A stretch of DNA of 64,000 bases from positions 268,053 to 332,052 of the forward strand of contig NZ_BNJF01000008.1 in NCBI RefSeq assembly GCF_016587355.1, given 5' to 3'. Below the pieces are notes generated by a model, which worked only from the letters and a program-made list of their open reading frames with translations, had not been told where the DNA came from and searched no databases. Shown here piece by piece: positions 9,952 through 18,612 of this stretch. How positions within the stretch are numbered: position 1 is the stretch's first letter; each line of letters starts with the position of its first letter. Source of the stretch: Ktedonospora formicarum. Its GTDB lineage: Bacteria; Chloroflexota; Ktedonobacteria; Ktedonobacterales; Ktedonobacteraceae. Made by a program: the position numbers and the translations under genes.

Positions 9952-10309
9952 GGAATCTTTAACCTCATGTATGTATGATGCCCTTATGCTACCACATCAT
10001 TCCCTTTTTCACCACTACCGAGAATTCGTTATTGATAGTAATGGAATGAACCTAACCAGGATATGAAATAGCGTGGTGTGGTTCGTGCTCCGTAAAACAA
10101 GGCGCTCGATAATCGCATACCTGATATTGAGAAGATAGACATTTCACTTCGAGTAAGCCTCAAGCAACTCTTGAGAGCTTGAGGCTTACTCGAAATGGTG
10201 TGAGGTGGCTCATGCCAGAGATGCGGATCAAGCGATGCCACATCTCTGGCTCGCGAGATGCTACCTGCCATTTCCTTCGACATGTGTGTAGCCATAATCT
10301 GAGAGAACA
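9952..10309. other. Non-coding stretch with a long hairpin
   Basis: No gene seen between the IS1 and IS110 remnants. The only structure is the perfect 18-bp inverted repeat listed separately. Confidence 0.4.
10148..10194. repeat. Perfect 18-bp inverted repeat
   Basis: Arms 10148-10165 (TTCGAGTAAGCCTCAAGC) and 10177-10194 pair perfectly around an 11-nt loop. There is no T-run after it. It lies between two transposase remnants, so it may be an old terminator or an IS target hairpin. Confidence 0.6.
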
Positions 10310-11043
10310 ATGCGAAACAAGGATTTGAAGACCGTACATATCCTTTTGAGCGAGGAGTACAAGCAAATGCCTCTAGGAGCCTTGAAACACATTCAGATGA
10401 GCGCTGTGTTTCCTCTTGCGAACGAATCGCTGTATGTCGATGTTGATATTGGGAAGCATTCGCATATCGCAGACTTTGCTTATCAGACTCTGCTCCAGCA
10501 TCATACACAATTTGAAAGCTGCCCTGTTCTTGCTTTCGACCAATCGCGCGAGAGCTTTCGTTCTCTCGTGCCTCTTGCTCAAGTCTCTGTCATGGTCGAA
10601 AAAACTGGCCACTATCACAAGGCTCTGGTCTAATACCTTTGGGAGTTGGATGGCTCCGTGTATGTGATCCATGTTCAGGAGCGACCTACAGGGATGCTGA
10701 AAACGGATAAGCGTGACGCGCTCGGCTTGGCCAACACCTTGTACTACCAGCTTGAATTGGGGGCACAAGGACAGATCAAACCCAACTGGTTCGACGTGCC
10801 GTTCCCCCGATAGTGGCTGCATCGCTCTTGCGTGGATTGATGTGCCATCGATACGAACTGAGTCGTGAAGCAATTCAACGCAAGAACAAGCTGATGTCCA
10901 TCTGCGATGAGGTCTTCCCCGAATTTACACGTATCTGTAAGGACCCTTGCCTGCCTTCGACACTTTCCCTGTGCGAATGCTTTCCGATGCATATGTTTGA
11001 AATCAAGGTTCTGCCTGTCTATCACAAAGAGTTTCACGCTTAA
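10310..11043 (+). pseudogene. IS110-family transposase remnant
   Basis: Fragments in successive frames match an IS110-type transposase N-terminal half: YVDVDIGKHSHIADF (DEDD domain start), VMVEKTGHYHKAL, YLWELDGSVYVIHVQERP, GMLKTDKRDALGLAN, then RGLMCHRYELSREAIQRKNKL and CDEVFPEFTRICKDP. The copy has TAA after HYHKALV, at least one frameshift near 10810, and lacks the C-terminal transposase_20 part. It is therefore dead. It belongs to a different subgroup from the IS110-type element at 14.5-16.1 kb. Confidence 0.75.
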
Positions 11044-11097
11044 AAAGCGACAGCATCGCCTCTGCCACTTGGGTCAAACAGAGCTACCTTGGCAAAT

Positions 11098-12024
11098 TCA
11101 CAGCAAGTCAGGAAACACGCCGCTTATCAACGGTGAAGAAGTCGCGCGCCTGGGGAGCCATTGCAACGCAACACAGGACAGAATCATCAAAATCATGAGA
11201 ATCTGAACAAAGACAGCGTAAATCCGCTGATTGGGAGCCAGGATTGCCGGGACATCCGTCGGCGAGAGCCATTCGTAGCATATTTCCAGAACTACAAGGC
11301 CAGCTACAACGCTGCTTGCTATGCGTACCCAGTTCTTGCCTGTGCGAATCAGGAAGGCAAGGCAGGCTGTGCAGGTGCCAAAGAAGATGTGTGCCCCTAC
11401 GACGATCACCTGGATCGAGTACACAGAACCGTCGATCTCACGCTGCGAAAAACCAGGGTTCAGCGTTTTGACAGCGTTGACAACATCATTGCGATTGAGG
11501 AGAAAGAGTGTGAGGACACCCACGCTGATAAGCGTATACAGGAGGTAGCCTCCGGTCCCCAGATTAATCTCCAGCGGCACCCGATTGCGTGCTCCCCCAT
11601 CATCAGGAAGCGCATTTGCTGTCTGTGCTTGCTCCGTTTCAGGGCGCTTCTTCCCTCTCATTTGCCATCCTTGAATGATTAGGATCACGTTCAGACCAAA
11701 CAGCAGCATTGCATTAGACGGATGCAATGCTGCCAGAAACGGAACGCTTCTGGTGAAGCCAGCCAGCGCCACCTGGAGCAGTGTCAGCACGAAAAGCACC
11801 GCGCTCCAGATGGTCATTTTGCCAGGCAATCGCGCCAGCAATGCCGCTAGTGGCAACAGCAGCGTGAGCAGCAACAGCAGCAGTCCCAGAGCACTATGTG
11901 TTGTTCGTCCCCAGATCGTGCCTGCAAATAGCGACGTTCCAATGAGAAAGCCTTCTATTAAGATGCCCAGTAAGATCAGTCCAGCCAGCATCAGATAGAA
12001 AAGGAGCATTCGGGAGTGAGTCAT
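11098..12024 (-). CDS. DUF6220-like polytopic membrane protein
   Basis: 308 aa with about eight hydrophobic helices. The first half (helices at ~7-35, 43-65, 72-90, 102-122) includes the FLAALHPSNAMLLFGLNVIL stretch, resembling DUF6220 proteins. A polar loop at ~123-150 precedes four more helices in a second half. No catalytic motif is visible. It lies just upstream of nothing obvious on its strand, and a SnoaL-like gene precedes it by 60 bp on the same strand, so the two may be co-transcribed. Function unknown. Confidence 0.65.
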   Translation of the reverse strand: MTHSRMLLFYLMLAGLILLGILIEGFLIGTSLFAGTIWGRTTHSALGLLLLLLTLLLPLAALLARLPGKMTIWSAVLFVLTLLQVALAGFTRSVPFLAALHPSNAMLLFGLNVILIIQGWQMRGKKRPETEQAQTANALPDDGGARNRVPLEINLGTGGYLLYTLISVGVLTLFLLNRNDVVNAVKTLNPGFSQREIDGSVYSIQVIVVGAHIFFGTCTACLAFLIRTGKNWVRIASSVVAGLVVLEICYEWLSPTDVPAILAPNQRIYAVFVQILMILMILSCVALQWLPRRATSSPLISGVFPDLL

Positions 12025-12083
12025 AGGTGAATTACCTTCCTTTCGTCGAAGACGTGTTCTCGGTCGACTTCTTCGCGGGCACC

Positions 12084-12524
12084 CTACGCAGAGGGTGCCG
12101 AGCCTGTCAGCGGAGTAGTGTCGAGGTATCTGACTTCATAGACGCGCTCGGCGAACTTCCAGCCGTCCTCGGTGCGCCGGTAGCGGTCGTGGTACACGCC
12201 ATAGTTCAACTGCGAGCCGCCCTCGCGCAGGTGCCCGAGCTCACAGATGTATGCACGACCGAGAGCAGTGTCGCCCTCAAGCTGGATTGTGCCTGGGTGC
12301 GTGGTTTGCACGAAGTAGTCCCAGAGATCCTGCAGCCGCTCGACTCCGGCGCGGATCTCCTCCCGGCTGACGGCTTCGGCGTTGATGTGGAGGATCCGCA
12401 CCACGCCATCCTCGGTGAACAGCGCCGCGAGGCGGCCGTAGTCGCGCATCATCCCTGCGTCGGTGAACTCGCCACGCAGCGCCTCTATCTCGAAGCGATC
12501 AATAATGCTCTGAAAGTTGCTCAT
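12084..12524 (-). CDS. SnoaL-like / nuclear transport factor 2 family protein
   Basis: 146 aa, the normal length for an NTF2-like cone fold. Features include an N-terminal helix (IIDRFEIEALRGEF), the DYGRLAALFTEDGVVRI segment where many family members carry active-site residues, and a C-terminal strand pair YHDRYRRTEDGWKFAERVYEVRYL. NTF2-like proteins include polyketide cyclases, dehydratases and isomerases; which of these applies cannot be read here. GC content is higher than that of neighbouring genes, which may indicate transfer. ATG at 12524 is the only sensible start. Confidence 0.82.
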   Translation of the reverse strand: MSNFQSIIDRFEIEALRGEFTDAGMMRDYGRLAALFTEDGVVRILHINAEAVSREEIRAGVERLQDLWDYFVQTTHPGTIQLEGDTALGRAYICELGHLREGGSQLNYGVYHDRYRRTEDGWKFAERVYEVRYLDTTPLTGSAPSA

Positions 12525-12544
12525 GAGTTTCCTCTTTTCTGCTG

Positions 12545-13360
12545 CTACCGTATAAATTTTGTGATATGTATAATGGATAATTGTGCCTCAGGTAATGCAT
12601 TGTTTGGAGATAACGTGGTGTTCTCTGTTGCAAAAAGGAGCCAGGCATGCCACATTCCAGGCCAAATCTCCTGTTTGACCTCGACTCCAGTTTTGTGTAA
12701 TCGATCTGCCATCAGCACCGTATCTCTCTTCGCTAACTCTTCCGTCCCAGCCAACAGGAAGCTTGGTGGCAAGCCATGTGCGTCCACGTAGAGCAGCGAG
12801 ACCAGCAGATGATGGGGATCTCACCGTGCCATGATTGGTATAGGACGCATATGCTTTTGAAACCTTGTCTCTCAGCAGCGGATCAGGCTCGGCTGTTGTC
12901 AGATCGCCTGCTGGCGAGATGGCGACCAGAGCTGCTGGTAGCGCCTCATGGCTCTCGCGTAATGCCAGGGCTGTGGTGAGCGTCAGATTTCCACCAGCCG
13001 ATTTTCCTGCGATAATGATCTGTGAGGTGGCGAATCCCTGCGTGCGCAGCCACTCGTATGCTGTCATACATTCCTGCAGGCCAGCAGGGAAAGGATATTC
13101 AGGTGCCAGGCGGTATTGTGGCATGAGGACATATACTCCGGTCTGTTGAGAGAGTTGCGCGGTAAGGGAAAAAAGCACCTCACGCGCAACATCTATGAAG
13201 TGCCCCCAGGCAGGTAGTGGATGATCTTGTTCTTGGTGGCTCCTCTGGCATATACGAAATGTGCTGGGACTCCGTCTGCATTGACGCGTTCAAAAGAGAC
13301 TGCGAATGGGAAGGAGAGCCGCTGAGGGTCGACTGTTTTTAATTGCAATGATTGGCCATA
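12545..13360 (-). pseudogene. Alpha/beta hydrolase (HSL-type esterase), frameshifted
   Basis: The largest intact piece (13178-12588) has YRLAPEYPFPAGLQECM and the nucleophile elbow IIAGKSAGGNLTL typical of hormone-sensitive-lipase-type esterases. A second frame near 12790-12545 supplies the C-terminus (DAHGLPPSFLLAGTEELAK and the catalytic-His region GMWHAW). Upstream, SFERVNADGVPAHFVYARG and IIHYLPGG belong to the N-terminus in another frame. One extra base in the C5 run at 13203-13207 would rejoin the N-terminal part; a one-base deletion near 12818 would rejoin the C-terminus. The canonical HGGG oxyanion motif is not seen. Probably decayed or affected by indels. Confidence 0.7.
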
Positions 13361-13627
13361 ACATGAGTCAAGGATGTCAGATCGGTTTGAACCATAGTAT
13401 AGTGCCTGGAAGTGACAGGAAGATGAACATGCTCTTCTTTTTTGTCATCGTTCTGTCATTGTTGTTGATAACTGAAAAGGGGACCACATGTCGTGTTCTT
13501 CTAGGAAAGTCATAATCTGAAAGGAGGTAGGTGGTGTTGTCCCGTTTGGAGAGAAGGGCTAAAGTGAAAGAAGAAGACCCTTCAAGGTGGTCATATCCCG
13601 CTTTGGAAGAAAGCCCAAAGAGCAAGG

Positions 13628-14500
13628 CTAGATCAGACGATGTTCAAACTCCCATGGGCTCAGGTATCCAAGCGTTGAGTGCCGTCGTACTCGGTTGTAA
13701 TATCCCTCGATGTACTCGAAGATGACTTGCCGAGCTTGCTGACGGCTCTGTAAATGAATGCGATAGACACACTCTTTTTTGAGCGTGGAAAAAAAGCTTT
13801 CCATCGCAGCATTATCGTAGCAATTGGCCACTCGGCTCATACTGACCTGGATGCCTAACTGTTCCAAGAGCCCCAGGTAGGCCTGGCTGGTATACTCAGA
13901 TCCCTGATCGGAGTGATGCAGCAGATTCTTCTGGGGAGTCCGGCGAGCGAGAGCCATGCGCAAAGCGGCTTCGACCAGCGTTTCATCATAGGTGCTCGCC
14001 ATCGACCAGCCAACAATCATGCGTGAGCACAAATCGAGCACCACCGCCAGATAGAGCCAGCCTTCCGCAGTCCAAATGCTGGTGATGTCCACGACCCACT
14101 TGCAATTGGGGTCACTCGCCCCAAACTCGCGATTGAGCAGATTTTGGGCCACCTGCGCGCCTGGCTGGCGTTGCGTTGTGTGGATATGGTGAGGCTGAAG
14201 ACACACCCGCAACCCAAGCGCTTGCATGAGGCGTACGACGCGTTTGCGCGCGCAGTGCACGCCCAGGTCCCGTAATTCGGCATGCACTCGTGGGCTGCCA
14301 TAGAGGCCACGATGAGTCTGGAAGATCTGCGTAATCAGTTCGCACAGGTAGCCATCTTCCGAGCATGCTCACTCAGTGGGCGCGTTCGCCAAGCGTAGTA
14401 GCCACTCACCGAGACCTCAAGCACATGACACATACGTTGGATGGGGTACTCATGGGCATGCTCCGCAATAAACTGGAATCTTACAGGCGCGGGCGCGAGA
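13628..14500 (-). CDS. IS3-family transposase orfB (DDE integrase core), frameshift in its N-terminal part
   Basis: The 13628-14287 part contains the rve-type DDE core: D in WVVDITSIWTAEG, D in LHHSDQGSEYTS and E in NAAMESFFSTLKKE, followed by the C-terminal FEYIEGYYNRVRRHSTLGYLSP. The N-terminal part, RFQFIAEHAHEYPIQRMCHVL...YYAWR, is in another frame. Restoring one G at 14347-14348 on the plus strand joins them as KMAT-LCELITQIFQTHRGLYGSPRV. OrfB in IS3 elements is normally made as an orfA-orfB fusion by -1 frameshifting. Here the interrupting IS110-type element separates the two, so this copy cannot make the fusion. Confidence 0.85.
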
Positions 14501-14594
14501 AGATGGCGATAGCTTTTCCTCTGAACCAGCTGCGCCCAAGGCAAAAAAAGTCCCCCTGTGCCCGCATCAGGTGCGAGGAGAGCGAGAGAAGAAG

Positions 14595-15837
14595 CTAGGC
14601 GACGTGTTGCGGTGTCAGGTCAACGTGGTACCCAAGCCGCTCTAGCTGCTTGACCAATCGCCGTTGTTTCTCGTGTTGGTCTCGTTGGGTAAAGTAGTCT
14701 TCCCCTTTCTCTTCATAGGGCTGCCCCGTAGTGAGCATCTGGTAGTAGATCAGCAGAATACTGTGTCCCACCGCCACTGCCGCATGTTTGCGTCCTCGTC
14801 CCTTGCTCATCCGCCGAAATTGAGCTCCCAGGTACGTTTTGGTCTTTCCGGCAGCGTGACCTGCTTGCACCAGGATGGTTTTGGCATGTCGATTCCCTTT
14901 GCGCGTCCGTCCACTCATCCGCTTGCCTCCACTTTCATGCTGCCCAGGGCAGATGCCCACCCAAGAGGCGAGATGAGCCGCATCTGGGAAGGTCCCCAGG
15001 TCCCATCCGATCTCGGCAAAGAGCGTTTCCAACACGCGTTGACTGACCCCAGTGATCGCATCGAGTCGTTCCATCGTCTCCTTCTGAGGGGCAAGGCGCT
15101 CTTCGATTTCCCGATCCAGCCGTGCGATACTGCGCTCAAGGTGCTCGACCATCATGAGGAGTTCCCCCAACAAGAAGCAGTGATGGGCTCGCATGCAGCC
15201 TTGCAAGGCAGGAACCAAGGCATCCCGTTTGTGGGGCGCTCGTCGCAACGCCAGATCTGCTAACACTTCCGGCCTGATCTCCCCGGCGGCCAGGGCATGC
15301 AGAATGTCACGTCCTGTTTTGCACAACATGTCCGCGAAGATGGAACTCAACTTGATGTTGGTTTCCTCCAGCAATTTGTGGATACGGTTCACATGACGCG
15401 TTCGCTCTTGCTTGAGATTGCTGCGATAGCGGGTCAGATCGCGCAAGTCGCGCTGGGGTTGAGGTGGAATGAAGGAGGCTTTGAGGAGGCCATGTTGCAA
15501 CAAATCAGCAATCCATTGGGCATCTTTGGTGTCGGTTTTGCGACCAGGGACTGCCGCGCATGTGCTGGGCATTGACCAACACGATCTCGAAGAGCCCCTC
15601 CATCAGGTTGAAAATTGGCTTCCAATAGACCCCCGTGGACTCGAGGGCCACATGCGTGCAGTGGGCAGCTTGGAGCCAATCAACCAAGCGGAGGAGATCA
15701 GGGGTGAGCGTGGAGAAGCGTTGAAGCTCTTTGTGCTGCTTGCCATCCTCGGTATACCAGATCAGACACGCAACCACGAAGCGCTTGTGAACATCAAGAC
15801 CGCAACAACATTGGTAAAGCACATGCATGGCAACCAC
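14595..15837 (-). CDS. IS110-family transposase, single frameshift
   Basis: The N-terminal part (15837 to ~15555) has CCGLDVHKRFVVACL and HVALESTGVYWKPIFNL, the DEDD (RuvC-like) domain of IS110 transposases. The other frame continues AVPGRKTDTKDAQWIADLLQHG, then a helical linker and the transposase_20 domain (LDAITGVSQRVLETLFAEIGW, LASWVGICPGQHESGGKR, HAKTILVQAGHAA with the catalytic-Ser region). One extra G near 15556 causes the break after NAQHMR. Otherwise the protein is full length (~413 codons). The transposase is encoded on the same strand as the host IS3 genes. Confidence 0.87.
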
Positions 15838-16084
15838 CCTCCTTGGTGAAACAGAGAGACGTTGGTGGGTGAAAGGTCACCAATGGGGTATCTGCACAGA
15901 TGATACTTTCCTCTTCGTGCTTCCTCTCAAGGAGCGACATGCGGTGGTGCATTTCGATACCCAGGAACATCTTTTTAGCCAAGCTCAAGGCTTAACAAGC
16001 GTGAACTTCGTCCTGCGCGTTGGGACCCTTCCTTCCAAGTATACCTTGGTTCATCCGCGGTGGTGCTCCGAAGGAGCATGCCTC
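15838..16084 (-). ncRNA. Candidate bridge RNA region of the IS110-family element
   Basis: IS110-subgroup elements encode a structured bridge RNA in the long non-coding end upstream of the transposase (established for IS621 and relatives). This 247-bp non-coding end has the right place and size and contains short hairpins, for example TGCTCC-GAA-GGAGCA at 16064-16078. I could not fold it or map donor and target loops by eye, so this is a positional inference. Confidence 0.4.
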
Positions 16085-16346
16085 TTTTTAGAATATCACG
16101 CTCCTGTTGGACGACCTCTAACTCGTGCTTGAGGTGGCGGAGTTCCGCTTCTTCAGGACGTGGATGTCCACTCCCTGGAAAGGCCTGAGCTCCATGCTCT
16201 TCGTATTGGGTCCGCCATCGCCAAAGGCTGCTCTCTGAGATGCCAAGCTCACGAGCAAGTTGGGCCTGCTTTTTGCCACTTTCGTGCAGCAGTCGCACCG
16301 CCTCCTGCTTGAATTCTCGTGTATATGTGGGTTGATGCTCTGCCAT
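16085..16346 (-). CDS. IS3-family transposase orfA, 3' end displaced by nested element
   Basis: MAEHQPTYTREFKQEAVRLLHE starts at 16346. An HTH of the IS3/IS911 type (QLARELGISESSLWRWRTQYE) is followed by a leucine-zipper-like helix (LRHLKHELEVVQQERDILKR). After ILKR the frame enters the inserted element and gives a 123-aa chimera ending at 15975. The true end (KAIAIFSRPRL, stop at 14481) is found on the far side of the insertion. Confidence 0.85.
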
Positions 16347-16472
16347 TGTTGTCTCCTTGAAGGGTCTTCTTCTTTCACTTTAGCCCTTCTCTCCAAACGG
16401 GACAACACCATACAAGATTGTTTTTGAACATGAGAGACACCTCTCTTTTCTTCTTCACTTTCACTTTTTTCA

Positions 16473-16557
16473 CTAAGTACAATCAAATAATCTTCTTGGT
16501 AATGCGGGTGTGCATTGAGGGTGGACCATGCCCAAAATGTTGCATGATTGTACTTAG
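16473..16557. repeat. 85-bp segment bounded by a 13-bp inverted repeat
   Basis: CTAAGTACAATCA (16473-16485) and TGATTGTACTTAG (16545-16557) are perfect inverted copies 59 bp apart. The segment could be a small MITE-like element or a regulatory stem. No target duplication is evident. Confidence 0.4.
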
Positions 16558-16798
16558 GGAGGACGCAGGGCAAGCACTCAGGCTCATCGGCGATTTGGAA
16601 GAATATATTCCAGCTACATACCAGGGGCATTGGCGGGGTCATGTCCTTGCCTTGCGTGCGCAATGTATGCATCTGTTTCAGTTGCCACAGGCAGCGCGCA
16701 GGGAGGCAGAACAGAGTCGAGCTATCTTTGAGCACCAAGGGCATCTCATTGGTCTCCAAGACCTTGATGCCTGGTGGCACCATAAGGATGAAAAGTGA
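16556..16798 (+). pseudogene. C-terminal fragment of a TPR-containing regulator
   Basis: The plus-strand frame reads EDAGQALRLIGDLEEYIP, ATYQGHWRGHVLALRAQCM and AARREAEQSRAIFEHQGHLIG before stopping at 16798. This is the pattern of C-terminal TPR repeats in Ktedonobacterial HTH regulators. The upstream part of the gene is missing, with the IS3-family element ending 145 bp upstream. Confidence 0.45.
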
Positions 16799-16799
16799 A

Positions 16800-17232
16800 A
16801 ATATGTCTTAGGAGAACAAGCCGGGATCGGGGCTGCCCCTGAACGGAAAGAATCGTGGGCATCAGGGACGTGTGCCGTTGTCATACGACCTATTGGGCGT
16901 GTTTGAGAGAGAGATTGAGTTCGCTGAAGTGTCGCTTCAATCTTTTTCTCATCGTCGTAGACTGCTAGCATTTCCTCTTCTGTCAACGCAACAACTTCCA
17001 TGAAATGTTTGAGATGATCACGTACTTGAATAAGATGAGCTTGTTCTCTCGGGACGAAAAAGGAGCACTTAACGCACGCCATACGGTAGAAACATGAAGC
17101 CCACTCGGGATTGCTACAGAGTCCATGCTCGCCGAGCACGTAATAAACTTTAATATCTCCATTAGCGTCCGCTTTCGTATCTATCAGCACCTCAATAAGG
17201 TGACTGTTCCGTTCGGCTCTTGTGTATGCCAC
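16800..17232 (-). pseudogene. C-terminal fragment of a site-specific integrase-like protein
   Basis: The frame from 17232 reads HGLCSNPEWASCFYRMACVKC, CSFFVPREQAHLIQVRDHLKH and LTEEEMLAVYDDEKKIEATLQ. This resembles the zinc-binding C-terminal region of large tyrosine-recombinase transposases, where Cys-rich and FYVPK-like motifs precede a helical tail. The catalytic domain is absent. Beyond about 16800 the open frame (to 16678) runs antisense to the TPR fragment and is probably meaningless. Family assignment is from memory of the motif and is tentative. Confidence 0.42.
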
Positions 17233-17461
17233 TGCTCAGAGTGGGGGATCTTAGCAGCAGTTGCTTGTTCTGCTGCGTTATAGCTACCAGCATTTGACTC
17301 CTCATCCACGTGCAATGCCTCATGGCGCTTTTGCTATGCTCTTTTCTATGGTTGAAGCTCTTCTATAATGGAGGTGTGAGCAACATCTCAGCGGTGCAAA
17401 GAGAGAAAGCTCACACAACATGTAGACGTGTAAGTATGAAAAAGAGAAGGAGAGTTTATCA

Positions 17462-17788
17462 ATGTTAAAACACATGCGAAAAGTCAGTCTGTTCATGGCT
17501 TTGCTCACTCTCGTATTTGTGATCGGTCTGATCTGTCAGCCACAAAGTATTTCCCATGCCAGATCTCTTGCCGTATTGGATGGTTCACCTTCCCAGCAAG
17601 ATATTACCGGCTCACCTTCCCAACAAGATATTACCGGCTCACCTTCCCAACAAGATATTACCGGCTCACCTTCCCAACAAGATATTACCGGCTCATCTTC
17701 TCAGCAGGACACGACTGGCTCACCTTCCCAACAAGATATTACCGGCTCATCTTCTCAGGAGAGTGTACCAACTCAAAGCACGCCTTAG
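17462..17788 (+). CDS. Small secreted protein with nonapeptide repeats
   Basis: 108 aa. MLKHMRKVSLFMALLTLVFV is a clear signal peptide (basic start, hydrophobic core, likely cleavage after SHA). The mature part is almost entirely a 9-residue repeat, GSPSQQDIT, present four times in a row, then as GSSSQQDTT, GSPSQQDIT and GSSSQESVP. AAGGAGAG upstream is a good ribosome binding site. The gene is followed by an intrinsic terminator. The repeat is hydrophilic and probably unstructured, and no function can be assigned. Confidence 0.7.
   Translation: MLKHMRKVSLFMALLTLVFVIGLICQPQSISHARSLAVLDGSPSQQDITGSPSQQDITGSPSQQDITGSPSQQDITGSSSQQDTTGSPSQQDITGSSSQESVPTQSTP
17582..17743 (+). repeat. 27-bp tandem repeats, six units
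   Basis: Six consecutive 27-bp units encode GSPSQQDIT-type nonapeptides, with a seventh degenerate unit after them. Units 2-4 are nearly identical at DNA level, indicating recent expansion by slippage or recombination. Copy number may vary between strains. Confidence 0.85.
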
Positions 17789-17896
17789 CGCGCTGGTGGG
17801 CGAATCCTTGCCCACCTTTGAAGTTGTCAGATGTAAGTCTTACATCCTTTAAAAAAGGGAGTGGAAAGAAGCTCTCTTTGGAGAGAGTTTCACATG

Positions 17897-17929
17897 GCCA
17901 CAGATAGATTATCTGTGGCTCTTTTTTTA
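17897..17929 (+). terminator. Intrinsic terminator
   Basis: Perfect 9-bp stem GCCACAGAT / ATCTGTGGC with a 5-nt loop, followed by TCTTTTTTTAT. It lies about 110 bp after the repeat-protein gene. Confidence 0.8.
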
Positions 17930-18010
17930 TCTCATTTTCCTCCCCACATTGACCGCTTCGATATGCCACCTGCTTCTTTTCATTAACAAGCATTGGTTGC
18001 TTTTCACAAC

Positions 18011-18075
18011 GTTGCCATTGACAACAAAAATAAGGAGAAGATATACTTCCAATGCCAATCGTTGCTAATAGCAAC
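18011..18075 (+). promoter_or_regulatory. Promoter and paired operators of the MarR regulator operon
   Basis: TTGACA (18018-18023) and TATACT (18042-18047) are 18 nt apart. Two related inverted repeats flank the promoter: GTTGCCATTGACAAC (18011-18025) over the -35 and GTTGCTAATAGCAAC (18061-18075) just after the expected transcription start. The arrangement suggests autorepression by the MarR protein. It also implies that translation starts downstream of 18052. Confidence 0.6.
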
Positions 18076-18096
18076 AAAGAAGAACTGGGAAGAGCA

Positions 18097-18612
18097 ATGG
18101 GAAACGAGAAACGAGAGAAGATGGCATCAATGCTCCCTTCAACGGGCAAATTGTTACGAGAAGTTGCCCGTTTACATGTACAGTTGCAGCGCAATTGCGT
18201 CGCCTACTGTGGTGGAACCACGAGCACTCAATGTACGGTGCTCACGGAACTAGGTCGCAGTAGCCCAGTGACCCTGGCAGAACTCAGTCGCCGCGTGGGC
18301 TTTGATAAGAGCTGGACAAGTCGTGCTGTGGAACAGCTGGTTCAGGAGGGACTGGTGGAAAAGGTTGCCAGTACTCAGGATCGACGCACGGTTCAGCTTT
18401 CTCTGTCTTCAACCGGTCAGACACGCCTAGCCGATCTCAATGGCACTCTCAATACTCTTGCCGAGCAGGCATTTAAGCATATTCCAGAGGAACAGCATGC
18501 AATGGTGCGCTCCTCCCTGGAACTGCTCCAGCAGGCGCTGCTCACTCTGAGTACAGAAGCCACAGCACAGATTGGAACAGTAGACGGAGGCTCGACATGT
18601 GGAGAAGACTAG
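18097..18612 (+). CDS. MarR-family regulator with a Cys cluster
   Basis: A winged-helix MarR protein: TLAELSRRVGFDKSWTSRAVEQLVQEGLVEKVASTQDRR is seen in two parts, with recognition helix and the DRR wing. The long frame begins at 18052, but the promoter places transcription start about there, so ATG 18097 (or 18121) is preferred. N-terminal residues carry three Cys in NCVAYCGGTTSTQC, directly before the HTH, which could bind a soft metal or As(III). It precedes and overlaps an ArsN1-like gene by 16 bp, implying control of that operon. Metalloid sensing is an inference; MarR proteins also sense phenolics and oxidants. Confidence 0.8.
   Translation: MGNEKREKMASMLPSTGKLLREVARLHVQLQRNCVAYCGGTTSTQCTVLTELGRSSPVTLAELSRRVGFDKSWTSRAVEQLVQEGLVEKVASTQDRRTVQLSLSSTGQTRLADLNGTLNTLAEQAFKHIPEEQHAMVRSSLELLQQALLTLSTEATAQIGTVDGGSTCGED

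Larger units (their letters stand above)
14518..16084 (-). mobile_element. IS110-family element nested in the IS3-family element
   Basis: The boundaries are inferred from where IS3 orfA stops (about 16085) and resumes (about 14517). CCTCT occurs at both edges (14518 and 16081), which leaves the exact junction ambiguous by a few bases. The element is about 1.57 kb with no terminal inverted repeats, as expected for IS110. It has a long non-coding end upstream of the transposase (15838-16084, ~247 bp) and a short downstream end (~77 bp), the layout of the IS110 subgroup. Confidence 0.75.
13532..16410 (-). mobile_element. IS3-family element interrupted by an IS110-family element
   Basis: Perfect 56-bp terminal inverted repeats lie at 13532-13587 and 16355-16410, starting TGGTGTTGTCCCGTTTGGAG and ending CA on the right. 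On the minus strand orfA starts at 16346 and orfB ends at 13628. The orfA frame is cut at about 16085 and resumes at about 14517 (KAIAIFSRPRL), the intervening ~1.57 kb being an IS110-type element. No clear 3-4 bp target duplication is visible outside the repeats. Confidence 0.88.

Noticed and set aside
10029..10873. Minus-strand frames of 159 and 166 aa
   Set aside because: They are antisense to the recognisable IS110 remnant.
16118..16783. 221-aa minus-strand frame
   Set aside because: It runs across the IS3 terminal repeat and antisense to the TPR fragment; chimera of unrelated sequence.
17582..17743. CRISPR-like array
   Set aside because: Units are contiguous 27-bp coding repeats with no spacers.
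17556..17852. 98-aa frame over the 27-bp repeats
   Set aside because: Alternate frame of the repeat; the signal-peptide frame at 17462 has the better start.
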